Notes: a model not told the origin generated them from the sequence alone. Shown: positions 1-12,362, counted from the stretch's first letter. The stretch: DNA of 64,000 nucleotides from Selaginella moellendorffii (GCF_000143415.4 NW_003314263.1:3097436-3161435); one strand, 5' to 3'. Made by a program: numbers and translations.

Positions 1-1694
1 CTGGTCGTTGCTACAACTTCTAACCTCATTCTTTATGTTATTGTGTCTAAAAAATCATTTTTCGCAACAATATTAGTTGGAATTGTCATCAAAGTTGTTA
101 TAGCCTCATAAGGTTGGAGAATACAAAAGTTAAAACTAAACTTGAACAAAATATTTTTCTTATTTAGAAATATAGTTTACCAAAGCTCCTCATCTCTATA
201 ATCACGCCAAACATCATCCATAATTTTTCTTTCAGTTGGTTTTAGCATCCTAGTAAAATCATCTATCTCTTGCATAGCTTTCATATCAATAATACTTTAG
301 TTATAGTTGATCTTGTTGAGAAGTTTATTTGAAATTGAGTTTGCTTTCTACTTTATGTTAAATCATCCAAACTTAAACAAGGATAAATTTTTTTTAAACT
401 GCTGAAGAATGAGATATCTTCAAAATGTCAATTAAAACTATTAACCACTTTTTGAATGTACTACACTTTAGTAGCATTTAAGTGATCCTCCTCATAGATT
501 CAAGTCTAAAACTCTAGCTTTACGAGGGATCTCTTTATAACTTAAAACATGAAAAATAATCTATCCATTTACCTGGTACTCTAGCTTTCTAGATTTAGCA
601 GCAGATAAAAAACCAAATAATAAAGTTGAATCTATCTAGCAATTTGCCAAATATCTCTTTGAAAATTTTTGGATTGTTAAATCTAGGAGCATCATATTCT
701 CCACCATTGGTCTCAAGAATGAGGCTGTAAATCTTACCATTGCCACAAACATATAAAACTATGTCAACTAGGAAGTGAATAAAAATTGTACCTATAATGA
801 ACACATAAATCAATTATAAAAAAAAAATGGTTATAATAGAAAATGGTTACAAGCATACATGAAAAATTCTCAAGATGTCATACCACTTGGGTAATATAGA
901 TTGCTAGAGATGGAGAATTACTAGTATAACTTCTACAAATCGTTTCATAACTTGCCTTTGTGATAGCCATGGCATTGCGTGAATTTGTAACAAAAGTAAT
1001 AGTTCATTGAAGTGTTGATGGTGATTTACACTCTTTCTTAGCCAAAAATATACTTTATTTGGGATAGAGTCTATAAATTTGAAAAACTCTTTATCCAATT
1101 TGAAATTTATCCTTGGGTGCTAATGCTTCTCTATATGTTATACAATACACACCAACTAATCCTAAAACATTGTTTCTGAAACACTAAACAAATCTTATAA
1201 TAGACCCTAGCATAGTGTTACATCTATTTGTTGCTAAAGGTATAAGTTTGTGAAAGTTCAAATTTAAGCTCTCTACTTTGAATTAGGCCATTATAGACTG
1301 ATTCAGTTGTATGATCTTGAAGAGGTAGCAATCAAATGAACCTTGTAGTTAGAACCATTTCTTTTGTCTCTAAGATAGCTTGCATAAAGAATTAGGTGTC
1401 GTTCAAATTGATTATCTATACTCTTGTTTAACATCAAGCTAAAAAATGGACTTCTTTGCAACTTTAAAAAATAACAACATCCCGATTGCTAAAACCATTT
1501 CCTTCCTTGAGATTGGATTCATGTAAGAACTATATTCACCACCATTTCTTCTATTAATGTTTTACAATTTAAATACATAGTTTTTAACACCAAAAAGCTC
1601 AACTCTCATAAAGCTTCTTAAATTTATGTATTGACATGTTTAGAGTAGTATAAATATGACTCACTTTCATAACTTCTATAATCCTCCTTTCCTC
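1..1694. other. AT-rich stretch, no gene seen
   Basis: AT-rich sequence with only short, compositionally biased reading frames on either strand. I recognise no domain, RNA gene or repeat boundary. It ends at the TCCTC target site (1690-1694) of the retrotransposon that follows, so it was once contiguous with the similarly AT-rich sequence at 18,320. Confidence 0.5.
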
Positions 1695-2053
1695 TGTCAG
1701 GAATCCCCCAATTCTTCCCACATTCTTAATTCTTGCCAGACTCCTGACCTGTAGACCACATTCCTGACTCACGAGACACTTCCCTATTCTTGACTCTCTT
1801 TCCCCATACGATTTCTAAGTCTCAAGCCACATTCCTGATGATGATGTGGCACCTCCTTGACCTCAACTATATTTAGGCCGTCCTTGATCCAAGAGTGGTG
1901 GAGCTTCATCAACCTATAGTATATATAGGTTAGCCTTGTTCCATTTCTCCACAATTTGAATCAACGCCAATCTAAGGCCTTTTCTTCCTTTCCACTAGTT
2001 TTTCTCTTTGTCTTCTGCATTTTCCAGTCTTGATCTTGTTAGGGGTCTTGATA
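1695..2053 (+). repeat. 5' LTR of chromovirus 1
   Basis: 359 bp, starting TGTCAGG and ending TTGATA, where the 3' LTR keeps the canonical TTGACA. A TATA-like run TATAGTATATATAGG lies near 1917-1931, suggesting a U3 promoter. No clear tRNA-complementary primer site follows the LTR, so priming may differ from the usual initiator-Met type. Confidence 0.9.
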
Positions 2054-2150
2054 GTTTGATTCAGATTGTGTTTTTTTCGTTTTTTGCTTTAGCTCGTTTT
2101 TATTGTTTGACTGCCTTTTCTTTTTTCCCCCTTTTTCTTTCTTCTTTGCC

Positions 2151-2622
2151 GATGGAGTCTCCAAGCCATCCTGATTTCTTTACCGAAGTCCTTGCAAAAA
2201 TCCAGTTTGAGAATACCGAGCTGAAGGCGACCCTTCTTCGCATGCAGTAGGAGCTTGCTTCACTTTCGGCTCAAGGATCCAGCAAAGTTCCTGAACCAAA
2301 GGTGAGTTTCCCGGCGAAATTTTCAGACAAGCATTCGGAGCTTTGCGGATTCCTGAACCAGATGGAGTTGATCTTCGCACTTCAACATCGGTGGTACCCC
2401 ACTCTCGAGTCTTAAATCGGCGCAATTGGGACATTACTTGAAGGTGCAGCTTTGTCATGGTTTTCTCCTCTTCTGGAGAAGAGCATGAAAGGAGTCGCAG
2501 TTCCGAAGCCGATGGATCTTCAATTGTTCAAAGAGAAGCTCGTAGTATGTTTTGGTGAGACGGATTGGGTTCAGGCTGCCACCACAAAGATGAGACATCT
2601 CTCTTAAAGCTCTATTTCGTTA
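2151..2622 (+). pseudogene. gag, 5' half (chromovirus 1), broken
   Basis: The frame opens at ATG 2151 and reads a typical plant gypsy gag N-terminus: a short helical region ending in a Met-Gln pair, then FPAKFSD, FLNQMELIF and the W-F/FKEKL/FGETD landmarks of the retrotransposon gag core. In-frame stops at about 2248 (TAG), 2413 (TAA) and 2605 (TAA) sit where related proteins have Gln or similar residues. The frame runs into unrelated sequence after about 2620. The missing half resumes at about 13,657, showing that gag is split by the nested insertion. Confidence 0.8.
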
Positions 2623-2631
2623 AAGTGGGAT
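2623..2631 (+). repeat. 9-bp direct repeat AAGTGGGAT, left copy
   Basis: AAGTGGGAT occurs here and again at 13648-13656, just where gag homology stops and restarts. A 9-bp target-site duplication is typical of Mutator-like transposition. The left and right gag pieces overlap by a few codons in alignment, so the exact join is not certain. Confidence 0.5.
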
Positions 2632-3398
2632 TTATTCAGTAAAATGGGACTAGGTACAAATTTTCAAGTATTTGAAAATGACGTGAAATTATATGTTTTT
2701 TGTCCAGGGGCTAGACATATCTGGGGCATGGTGACTAGCGCGGTGACTTTGTGTCCAGACTGAGTCCATCTGGTTGTATAATAAATCTCATTGTCAAGGT
2801 GAACAAGCCGAATCTAAAGCTAAAGAAGAGCGATAGCATGCGCGCACACACTATTTGTTTGTTCATTGAGCGTATGGTGAGCTTTCCAAGATGAACGTCA
2901 TTCCTATTAGCCAGACATATAACTTAATGGTGAGAACATTTAGATATTATTCAATGTTATCTTTTTCTAACGAATCTAATTGTGAAGGTGTAGCAAGAGG
3001 CATTGCTAGTCTGGAGAAGTCATTTAACTCATTTGACCTTTAGTGTATTTTCATGAAACTAAATAACATTCATATTATTAAGGAATTTCTCTAGTACCTT
3101 TTTTTTATGACATAGAGGCTTGCATTTCTTTCAAAGGTGATTTAGTAAAAGGCCTGAGGGCACATGCCATTCTATTTCTCAGACTGGTATTAAGATATAC
3201 TAGTGCAAAGGGAAAAAGGTATTTGGTGATCAAGTAAATGGCATGAGGGCACACGCCATTATAAGCCTAAGCGCTAGTGGACACCTCCTTTTTGGTGTCA
3301 CGCCTCACGCCATCACGCCATGCCATCACGCCTCCTCTGATTCAGATTCGGATTGTTCACCTTGAAATAAAATACATTAGAAACTTAGTAAAGGAATA

Positions 3399-6300
3399 TT
3401 AATGAATCTCACCTTGAACCCGGGTTATGAATGCTCTTGCTGCATCTCTTGCATGGTCTGGCAAGGTGATGGTGGCACTCTGCTTCCGCATCCAACCATG
3501 CACAACATTATCCACCGATATGCTCATGCTGGGATCCCTTGGATTCAGCACCCATCTCTTTTCTAGGCAATCCTTCGTATATCCGGAACTTGGCTTGAAC
3601 CACTCCACAGTTACATTGAAGGAGTTAGTTTCTGCATCCTCCTCTGCATCAGTGATGCAGCGCCCCACCCATATCATTTGTTTTTTATTACTGGGTCTGA
3701 CAAGCATGACCATTCCTTTGCAGACCTGTACTGGATTGAATGCTGAATCCGGCTTCATGTTCCTCAGCCCACAATAGTGATCCTCAACATCGTTATCTGT
3801 CACTACATTTCCAGAGGACATTGTTCCGCTACTATCTGGTGCTCTGGATTCTGGCCAAAAGGACTCTTCCAATTCTTTATATACAACCAGCCCATTTTGG
3901 ATAGCAGATATAATCTTCTCCCAGTATTCGAGCAAAGGCTTGCACCTCTTAAAATAGGATTCTCCACCAAACACCAACCCCCTCTTCCAAAATGCAATAT
4001 GCTGTCTAATCCCAGCCACTATACTTTCCTGGTCTTTGAGTCCATCCGGGTGCATCGGCCGTGGGGAACCCTGAGGAATCATAGGTTCCCCAGTTATGGG
4101 ATCTCTCTTAAAGAGTTCAATGCCGTCCACTGGCAGCCACACTGTGTCCCATTCTCTCATCTTGTACCTCATCATTGGAGCACCGTCACGCATGCTGAAA
4201 TGAAACTAAAGAGGCTTGGAGTGGCCAATTAGCATTTCGGATCCGTCCCTGATGTAGCCTCTTACAAACCCCTTAAAGTCTGGAACCTCTGTCACAAGTG
4301 CAACTTCAACAGTGCCTTTGATGTAATTTTGGAATTCATCTTAGAGTTGTGGGAGGGTGAGGACATTGGATCGCCGGAGGGACTCTGCCAGGTGACTGAA
4401 CATGGCATCGATGTCTTCATGAGTGTGCCCAACCATGAGAAAGCCAAGTGTAACCGTTTCAAATATGCCTTTGGCAACAAGCATCGCCAAGTACGCGAAG
4501 ACGTACATGTTTTTGTTCTCACTGCCAGCATTGTCTGTTTGGAGCAGAAGATGGGGTGGAAGGCCACATCGGCCGCAAGAACTTCCTTGAGATTCTGCTT
4601 CGTTTGGATGAGGCTGTGCATTCACTGGGCGACCAGCCTCATCGGAATGGCATGAGGCCTCACGTGATAACCCTACAATCTGACGGCCAACATATTCACT
4701 GGGATGGCATGGGGCCCCACGCGATACTGCAAGCCTTTGCTCCTCCTCCAGCTGAACCTTGTATGGGGTTCGATCGACAAGGGCCTTATGCAAGGGTTGG
4801 CCATTCAGCTCAGTCTACACACTTTGCAGAGACCTTAAGTGTTTTGCTAGGGACGCAATCATCATGTTTGCACCCCCGCCACCCCATAGAGGTACAAAGA
4901 AGTTCCCATAGTTCTGGGCACCATGCCCATGAGCGATTATGCCAAACAGAGACACAGGCAGCTGCATGGATGAAGAGATTGCCTTGGGGGCAGGATTGAG
5001 TCGAGGTAAGCACATCTTTTTCTGGTCCATTTTGTCGTGGATGATGCAGAGGTAAGAGTCAGGTCTCTTCATGGAGAGAATCCTGTTATGATAATATGCA
5101 GTCCTGTAGCTTCTCTGCTCGATGTTGTGGTCAAGCCGCCTTCTAACCAACGTCTCTTGCTCTTGAGCGCTGCAAGAATTCTTCGACAAAGCCATTTTGA
5201 TAGCAGTGCACTCGTCACACTTTGAAAAGCTGGAGTACTTTCCTATACTCACATCCCTGAACCTGTTGCTCCACAATCTACTAAATCTAGATTGACTCAG
5301 CTTCCTGTAGCCATTACTCTGGAGTTCCCGATTCACATCTTCCAATATGGCCCCCTTGGTATACATGGAAGGGAGAACTCGTTGGGTGTCTTGTGTTCCA
5401 TCTTCCAAGAGGCGGGTTTTATGTGGTTGCTGCTCGCTACATGTCTCGACAAACCTCTTGAAGATTGCCTCTCCATATACAACATGACCCTTGGTTTTGT
5501 GAGTACCGTCGTTCCCATGGACTGCCTGTTGAACCCTTTGTTCCTCGAACTAAGTTTTGATTCTATAGATTGTGCTTCGAGGGACTCCATAAATGATTCT
5601 CCATGCCTTCATGCAGACCAAACCCCTCTGGAAGACCATGCCCCCCACCTGATGTTCTGAAGCATCAACAGATGACCGTAATGCCTCATACATAAAATTG
5701 CGAGCTGCTTTCCAGGACAATGTCTTGTATCTTGCTCTCTCCTCTTCAATAGCATCTCAATCAGCATGTTGACAGCACCTCCTCTTGCAATAAGCAACTG
5801 TCGAGACCATTCGAACCTCTATCACCATTTTCTGCCTTTTCGGTTCGTTGCTCAGATCCCTTTGGCTGCGCTTTAGGAAGGTGTACTTTCTTTTCCCATG
5901 AAGAGATGTTCTGTCATCAATTGTAGTGGTGTTTGATTGTGAATCCTTCACATTCTCAAACACTAAATGCCTCAATTTCCACCGCACAATGCTTCCAATA
6001 GTCAGACTGTTTTCTTCTGTGTCAACAACCTCTAAAATCGCAACTCTAATATCATCCCAGCCCAATTCTTGATTAGCAACCGCATCTCTTGGATTGACAA
6101 CTGTGGCTAAGCCCTCAGCTACCACCTCCCCCTCGGGGTTGTTTAGAAACACCTTTGCCTGAATCCATGTAGCACGATTCTTAAGATCCACGGAGGGAAC
6201 ATGCGTCGCACTTGTGCTGTCCCCAACATTTGCTTTCTTCTGCAGATTTTTCAAGGCAACAACAACATTTACCCCGACGACCATCTCTCCTTGTTCAATA

Positions 6301-6467
6301 GCGACCACATTCCCATCGAAGACAGTCTCTACTGATACAGCAGCATTGCCTTCCCCAAGCCTTTGACAGTGTATAACAAAGTTCCGATCCATAGACTCAA
6401 GGGTCCCTTTTGCAACTCTCTTCCCACCATTCAAAATGTAAACCTTTTCCCCAACCCTGAAGGCCAT
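3399..6467 (-). pseudogene. DUF7869-like (DDE-type) transposon protein, decayed
   Basis: Reads right to left from ATG at 6465-6467. The N-terminal about 200 residues hold two beta-rich repeats (GEKVYILNGGKRVAKGTL and a VFLNNPEGEVVAEGLATVVNP block), reminiscent of the DUF8039-type domain of plant transposon proteins. Then come a GVPRSTIYRIK helix, a Cys pair (SFSKCDEC), HDKMDQKK near 5030-5045, LLLQTDNAGSENKN near 4520-4560 and VGHTHEDID near 4415-4440. A C-terminal part (4193-3399) follows HSKP and MRYK. The Asp of HDKMDQ, the Asp of QTDN and the acidic pair of HEDID could be a catalytic RNase H-like triad; this is inference. At least four in-frame stops (near 5565, 4340 and 4208 among others) look like Gln-to-stop changes. 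An intron at about 4613-4727 holds two palindromes. Probably the mobility gene of the insertion. Confidence 0.6.
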
Positions 6468-8058
6468 TTTGAAAGTGCAGAAAAGAAGTTAAGACCATAC
6501 AAAAAATGATTGGAGAATGGCCTAAATCATAACATACCAAATAGCATGAGGCCATATGCCATTATTCAAACATGCTATTGACACCCACGTGAAATTTCGC
6601 ATTCACAAAATTGGCATGAGGCCTCATGCCCTCTTGATATACACACAGCTGCAAGCAAGTAAAAACATACATGACAATACGCTAGCCATGAAATTGCAAG
6701 GGCCCAAGATGGCATGTGGCCTCATGCCATTTCTAAATGTGGTCTTGGAGCAAAATAACGGTCGGATCTATGGCAAATGCCCCTGAAACATTGTAAGGCT
6801 TTTGTGGTCTCATGTGCTGTCCGATCAAGATGCTTCTTTGCAGGGTCATCAAGAAGGACATTGTATACCATTCTGTAAAATCTAGTTGCGATCTAACGGC
6901 TGGATCTCCAGAAAACTCAAAAAAATCTCGCGCGTGTCAAAATATTCTAGGAATGTACTCCTATGTGCCCCTGAAAATGGCATGCGGCCCCATGCCATTT
7001 AAGAGATAACGCCAGATGACGCCGAGCATTCTTTGGTGCATTTTTTGGGATCAAAATTGCATGAGCCCACACGCTTGAACGTCACATCAAATCCTCTGAC
7101 AATTTATTTAGCTGAACATCTGGCATTTTTGGAAATACAAGATGCTTTGGAATATCCAATCATGCATGGTATAAATATAGCGAGGGTATTAAATGATATC
7201 CCAATCATGATCTTTCTTTTGGATTTCGCGTGCATGCAGTCCGAGGAATGATGATGTTGCGGATTTCTTTTGGATTTCACGCATGCGCGCGGCGATCTAG
7301 AAATTAATGGTGGCACCCAAGTCCGAGGAATGATGACGTGGCGGGATTACCAACCGTCGTGACATTTCGCGCGTGTGAGGTTAGGTTTTGCATTTTGCTT
7401 CGTACTCGCGCTCGCATCGCGCTCCCACTCGCGATCACGCTCACATTCGCACTCATCTACCTTCTCTACAGGTTTCTCGTGTGCATCGGCGTCCACTCGC
7501 GCTCGCATCGCGCTCGTGTGCATCGGCGTCCACTTCAAGACACACCCAGTTTGTAACTTCGCTGCCAACTCCGCCGCCCACTCCACCACCCACACGCAGC
7601 CCACTTGGCGTCCTGGGAGATTTTAGTACCACTCTCCAACTGTAAGTGGCAGAGTAGCCTTGCTGCTACGATCCGCTACACACACAGTGCACATTCGCCA
7701 GCGAGTCCAGTTGTCACACCTCCATTCGGCTTCAAATGGTAAGTCTTTTAGGCCAAGTAGAAAATGGCATGAGGCCACATGCCATTCAGTAGCAACATTG
7801 GCATGCACTGATTGGGCTCTCGAGTGTAGTCCGGTTACAGATGGCGTGTAGCCTCACGCCATCTTAGGATGCAACCTCAATACATCTGATGCAGTGCTGA
7901 ATGGTGTGTGGCCTCACGTTATTTCCAGCTGCTAGCTTTTCATCTGTCAGCTCTAATTGTTGTGCATTTCTGAACAGGCGAGGAATTGCGTTCTTCTTCT
8001 AGCCACTGTCAATGTGGATGCAGAGAAGGGGGAGGAGCTCACCAGTTAGACTTTCGGG
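6468..8058. promoter_or_regulatory. Divergent spacer with seven or more palindromes
   Basis: This 1.6-kb stretch separates the start of the minus-strand gene from the first plus-strand exon. It holds palindromes at 6542, 6612, 6709, 6975, 7762, 7841 and 7901, plus low-complexity CGCTCGCATCGCGCTC-type repeats at 7390-7530. The part from about 7739 (GTAAGTC) to 7979 (ACAG) looks like a 5'-UTR intron of the plus-strand gene and contains three palindromes. No clear TATA box was chosen. The arrangement suggests a shared two-way control region, which is inference. Confidence 0.45.
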
Positions 8059-9152
8059 ATGGAAGGCGAGGATCTGAAGCTGTACAACACAGATGGTGGG
8101 AGAAAAGAATGCATGGGGATCCTCATCCAAGTGACAGACACTCCATGCAGTTCCATGCAAGAATATGGACTAGCACTTGTGGTAGAGATAGCGTCCGCCT
8201 TCAAGATCCACCTTGCACATCCTAGCGGCTTCCCGGAGGGGGGCAGCGGTTATGAGGAATTCCTAGAGGGAGCTATGGAGAGGTTGTCCAGGAGGCCCAC
8301 AATTTCAAAGACGCTGCGAGTCTATGAAGATCACATGGAATCCACGGACCTCACCTACGGCGATGTTCAAAACTATATTCCAACATTGAGCCGTTGAGAG
8401 TGCCTCTAGTTCGCGAAGCGAAGGGGAAGGGGGTCGATCTGGAAACTACCCCAAAGCAGAAAAGGGTGGTCAAGCTCAAGCCGACGTCCGACTCTCCTCC
8501 AAAAAAGAAGCTACTCGGTGATGCCATTGCCTCGGGTTCGAACACTACACCCACCAAAAAGAAGAGCCGCAAAGAGCAGAAAGAGCAAGAAGAGGTAGCA
8601 AAAATCGTCGCAGATAATAGTACTTGTTACTATTCCAACAAAGTATATACAATCGACGTGAGCCGTATCGACATCCAAAGCAAATACAACCACATGCTAG
8701 TATCTGATGAGTGGGTGGAGAAACTGAAGCAGAAGATGCTGGCAAGTCCAATAACACCCGACATCGCCGACGTGATCCCCTACTACCGAACAATGAAGGG
8801 CGAGACGAGGTTTCCAGACTTGATCAATAGGAAGGTGTTGGACGATCAGAACATCCGGTTCTATGCCGTCTCTGGGCAGCATTCTAGCTTGGCGATGCAA
8901 GAGATAGTTGTGGATATTATGGTGGGCGAGGAGGTGAAGAAAGTCTTCAAGACAAGAGTTGTCCGCCTGATAAAAGGCAACTCGCCCCTCCGATCTATCA
9001 TATACATCTCCCACGCGTAGAATGTCAAGCAAGAAACGTGCTACAAATCGGGTCTGCACGAGACATTGGCACGAACACGGAAGCTCTGGGTTCAACTGAA
9101 GAAGCCACAAAAACCAGGACAAGGACGTGCACTAGCAACTAGTGCCTAGCAG
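8059..9152 (+). pseudogene. Nested-element plus-strand gene, first block (ParB-like motif)
   Basis: Opens at ATG 8059 after a splice-acceptor-like ACAG at 7979. A frame change at about 8395 moves to a second frame that starts with a Lys-rich linker (PKQKRVVKLK, KKKSRKEQKEQEE), probably a nuclear localisation region. Next is a folded part with IDVSRIDIQ, a WVEKLKQKM helix and FYAVSGQHSSLAMQE. The last resembles the G-x-H/R substrate motif of ParB/sulfiredoxin-fold proteins, but the call is weak. In-frame TAG codons at 9018 and 9146 break the frame. A GTAAG donor follows at 9153; the intron 9153-9206 is 54 bp and carries one palindrome. Confidence 0.45.
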
Positions 9153-9206
9153 GTAAGCCTCGTTGCATGTGGCATAGCATGTGGCCTCACGCCATTTCCA
9201 TTGCAG

Positions 9207-10540
9207 GAATTCTCGAGTCTTCTCTCGAAAACACTGGGGGACAATGACACACTCAGCATCCATAACATTCTACTCGCGACAAAAGTTGTTTTTGACAAAT
9301 GGGTAGATGTGCTGAGGAGGTACCATGACGGGGAGTTACTAAACTCAATGGGTGTGGAGGACGGCCGGAAGCCCAATGATTTGAAGCTCAACGCCTTGCG
9401 TTTCTCGCGGTCTCTAGACGACGACGGCCTTCTGACAGTGGCTAATGCTCTTCTACGTGGTGAGGTAGTCTTCAACAAGACCAAAATGACTCCCGGCCAT
9501 ATTGTGACATACGAGGACTTGTGCACGACTCTGAGAGCTCATGCGCTATTGAAGGATTGGATCTTCGAGCAAGTGGCCGTGGAGAGGGTGAGCATCGACA
9601 CCACGCAAGAGATGATGGAAGCGCTGGATTTGTCAAATGAAGACATCGACGAGTACATGAAGGGGGCCCCTAAGTTCATCGATCTGCTGCGGGATGCCAC
9701 GAAAAGGAAAGCTGAGAAGTTGGATCAGTATCCAAATTTCATTAAGAGTGATGTCGACCGCCGGCTTCAGAAACAGCTCGACCCCGCAGCAGAGGCCTAT
9801 CGAGAACCTTACCGGGTATACTTGAATTCGGATGAGGATCAAAGGTGGAGGAGCATCGTTTCCCGGTCAGGACTTCGTTTCCCAGCAGGTCAAGAACATC
9901 TTTTGTGTGATGGACTTCACAAACGAGGAGATCACTCATGCAGACGAAGTTAGCTCCATCATTGACTTAATGGTGGGACTTGCGAAGGTGGAATCTTCAG
10001 TCCACTATATGATCTACGACTCCGAATCCTATCACAAGTTCTGGAAGGCCTTGAACGAGGTGAAAGCTCGGTTGAAAGGCAAGGAGATGCGGGAGATCCA
10101 TGGGATAATGGCTAAGCAGAAGATACCGACGAATGTCCGCATCTTCACACTCGCCCTTGTTATTGGTCCTGCAACAGAGTGGGACTGGAGTGACTTCCCA
10201 GCTTCGTTCGACAAGGCCAATCGAATTGATCTGAGGGAGGTCAATTTACCCGTGCCTGAGGAACTGAAGACGGCTATGGAGCTTTCGAATCCAAAGAAAG
10301 CTCTAGGTGCAGCATGGGAAATGCTCAGCTGGGTCTTCAACGCAATAGCGGGTGGGTCACCTGCTTCCGACTCCAAGGGCAAATGCGTTGTCGAGTACAA
10401 CTGCGGCGGACTATTCTTTCGAGCCGCACTACTCAAGGGTGTCCCGTGTGTTGCGGTGACAAACTCCATTGAAGAGGTGACTTCAATGGAGCATATAATT
10501 ACAGTTGCCAAAGAAAAACAGTATCTTCTCTACAAACCTG
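9207..10540 (+). pseudogene. Nested-element plus-strand gene, middle block, unknown
   Basis: Exon after the 9153-9206 intron, in frame with the block before it (CAG then GAATTC). It encodes about 220 residues of helical, charged protein, then changes frame near 9880-9900. It continues for about 210 more residues up to a GTGAGT donor at 10541. The second part contains ATEWDWSDFPASFDKAN and WEMLSWVFNAI. I recognise no domain. An unannotated short intron or an indel could explain the frame change. It is similar in style to the uncharacterised proteins that accompany DDE genes in plant DNA transposons, but that is inference. Confidence 0.4.
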
Positions 10541-10590
10541 GTGAGTATGCACTTTAAGTTTAAATGTTATCTCACAAGCTCTGTATGCAG

Positions 10591-12340
10591 GAGCGTGGCC
10601 ACCCCCAGATGTGAAACGGCGTTAACAGCTACTGTTGAAGATACCCATGTTGGGCCAAGCTCACAACCTACACAAGGTAAGGTCACGTGAGGCCTCACAC
10701 CATTTTGATTATAGATCGTTGTGAATATTCAGACACGAGGACTGAAAAGCGCACTGGTGGCGCGTCGAAGAAGGACAAACAGACAAGCAATAGGAAAAAA
10801 GGAGGTACAAATTATATTTGCAATGGCGTGAGGTCTCATGCCATTCCTTGCAAGAGACACTTCTTCAAAGGCAAAACAGGCAAGCACCAGCCAAGCTCAA
10901 ACTGACAGTGGTCATAAAAAGCGAAAGCACGTTGGACAGTCGTCGGGATCAGAGGCGTTTGATTCGAAAAGGAAGAAGGGCAACGAAAAGATGATAGGTA
11001 ATGCCTCGCAGTTATGGCGTGTGTGCTCTGCCATTCATTGCAGATCAAGGGCTGAGTGAAAGCAGGCAGTCACCACCTCCTGACTCAGATTCCTATGGCG
11101 GACTCCCCTTCCCCAATCTCAATGGAGAGGTACAATGGATGAGGGATGATTTTCAATCTAGGGCCACGTTTTTCTCATCTCATCGTCTTCGAAGGGTGCA
11201 AGAACGTGCAGAAACTAGAAGATGGTCCTGGAAGAACAAGCCATCCAGCCTGAGCAGCCTATGGAAGAAATGCAGGAGGGGGATGAGGAGCCAGAGAAAG
11301 ATAATGAGCAGGAAGAGCAAAAGGACGAAGACGAGGACAAAGAAGAGGAGGACGAAGAGGACTTGGATGGTCCTCACAATGGTGACGATCACAATAACGA
11401 CGACGACGATGATGACGACAATGGCCAGCCTGAGGTGGCCAAAGAGCAGCGGAGGAAGGTCATACAAGACAAACCATCAGGTAAATAATAGTACATCCAT
11501 TCCTAACCTTTTACCATTTCTAACATCGTCCATGTAGGTCGCAGAGCAAATGGTAAGAAGAGATTATTCAGTTGAATTTACAAACTCTAGCCTTTTGTGT
11601 CGAGGAAGGATAGTGCCAAGCAAGGGTCGAAACGTATGTCCAATCCTTCAGAATCAGCAATGCGCCCAAGTGATATCGGTCTTAGTTCCTCAATAGCAGT
11701 TGATAGTAAATACAGTATAGTCGATTCAATGTGCTAATGAGTTTGTTTTTAGTAGCACGGGAGGATACCATCTCAATCGAAGGGAGATATTTGGACATGC
11801 ATATGGATCCGCCAGTGGACTCTACTTGCCTGCAAGAGTCATCAGAGCTGGTGGAGGCTACTATCCATATCAACGCCAAGCAAGCTGACCACGCTCCACT
11901 TGATGCTACCTATACCACTGAGTCAATCTTGTCCACGTATCCAACTGACGGTGACCAGGCGCCATTGGACCCGCATGAGGCCGCCCCAGCCACCGAGCCG
12001 GTCGTATCCTCATTTCCAATGGACTCAACGTGTGCCCAATCGTCTGACTACGCGCCGTTGGAACCTCCCTACACCGCCCCTGCTGCCTGTTCGGTCATGT
12101 CCACTTTGCCAACGGAGGCACCAGTTGAAATGGCGTATGATCACACGCCATCGGAACCACCCCATGCCACTATTGAGCCAGTTGTACCAGAGTCTACAGC
12201 TGAAATGGCATGTGCCCACACGCCATCGGATGCGATTGACCCCACATTGCAGAGGAGAGTATTTCCGCCCTTCACGTTTCCTCGACCAAAACCCTCTCAA
12301 CGACCATCGGGAGCACCATTCGCTAATATTGTAGATGGTA
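10591..12340 (+). pseudogene. Nested-element plus-strand gene, low-complexity exons
   Basis: A run of small exons separated by probable mini-introns at 10541-10590, 10677-10714, 10805-10854, about 10998-11042 and about 11482-11538. Exons are Lys/Arg-rich (SKKDKQTSNRKKG, DSKRKKGNEK), then strongly acidic (11,260-11,430, long Glu/Asp runs). A Pro/Thr-rich section at 11,760-12,260 follows, with repeated units ending DHAPLDATY, DYAPLEPPY, DHTPSEPPH and AHTPSD. Two of these repeats are encoded by palindromes at 12130 and 12205. This looks like a disordered linker between the folded blocks. Not every exon junction preserves frame, so either indels or misplaced splice sites remain. Confidence 0.4.
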
Positions 12341-12362
12341 AAATTGACTTGTACCACTTTTT

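Noticed and set aside
2054-2075. Primer-binding site for chromovirus 1
   Set aside because: The sequence after the 5' LTR (GTTTGATTCAG) does not match the initiator-Met site or another tRNA end that I can recognise.
7338-7645. Several overlapping frames on both strands around 7.4-7.6 kb
   Set aside because: They arise from a low-complexity CGCTCGCATCGCGCTC repeat that lacks stops in many frames; no domain or splice support.
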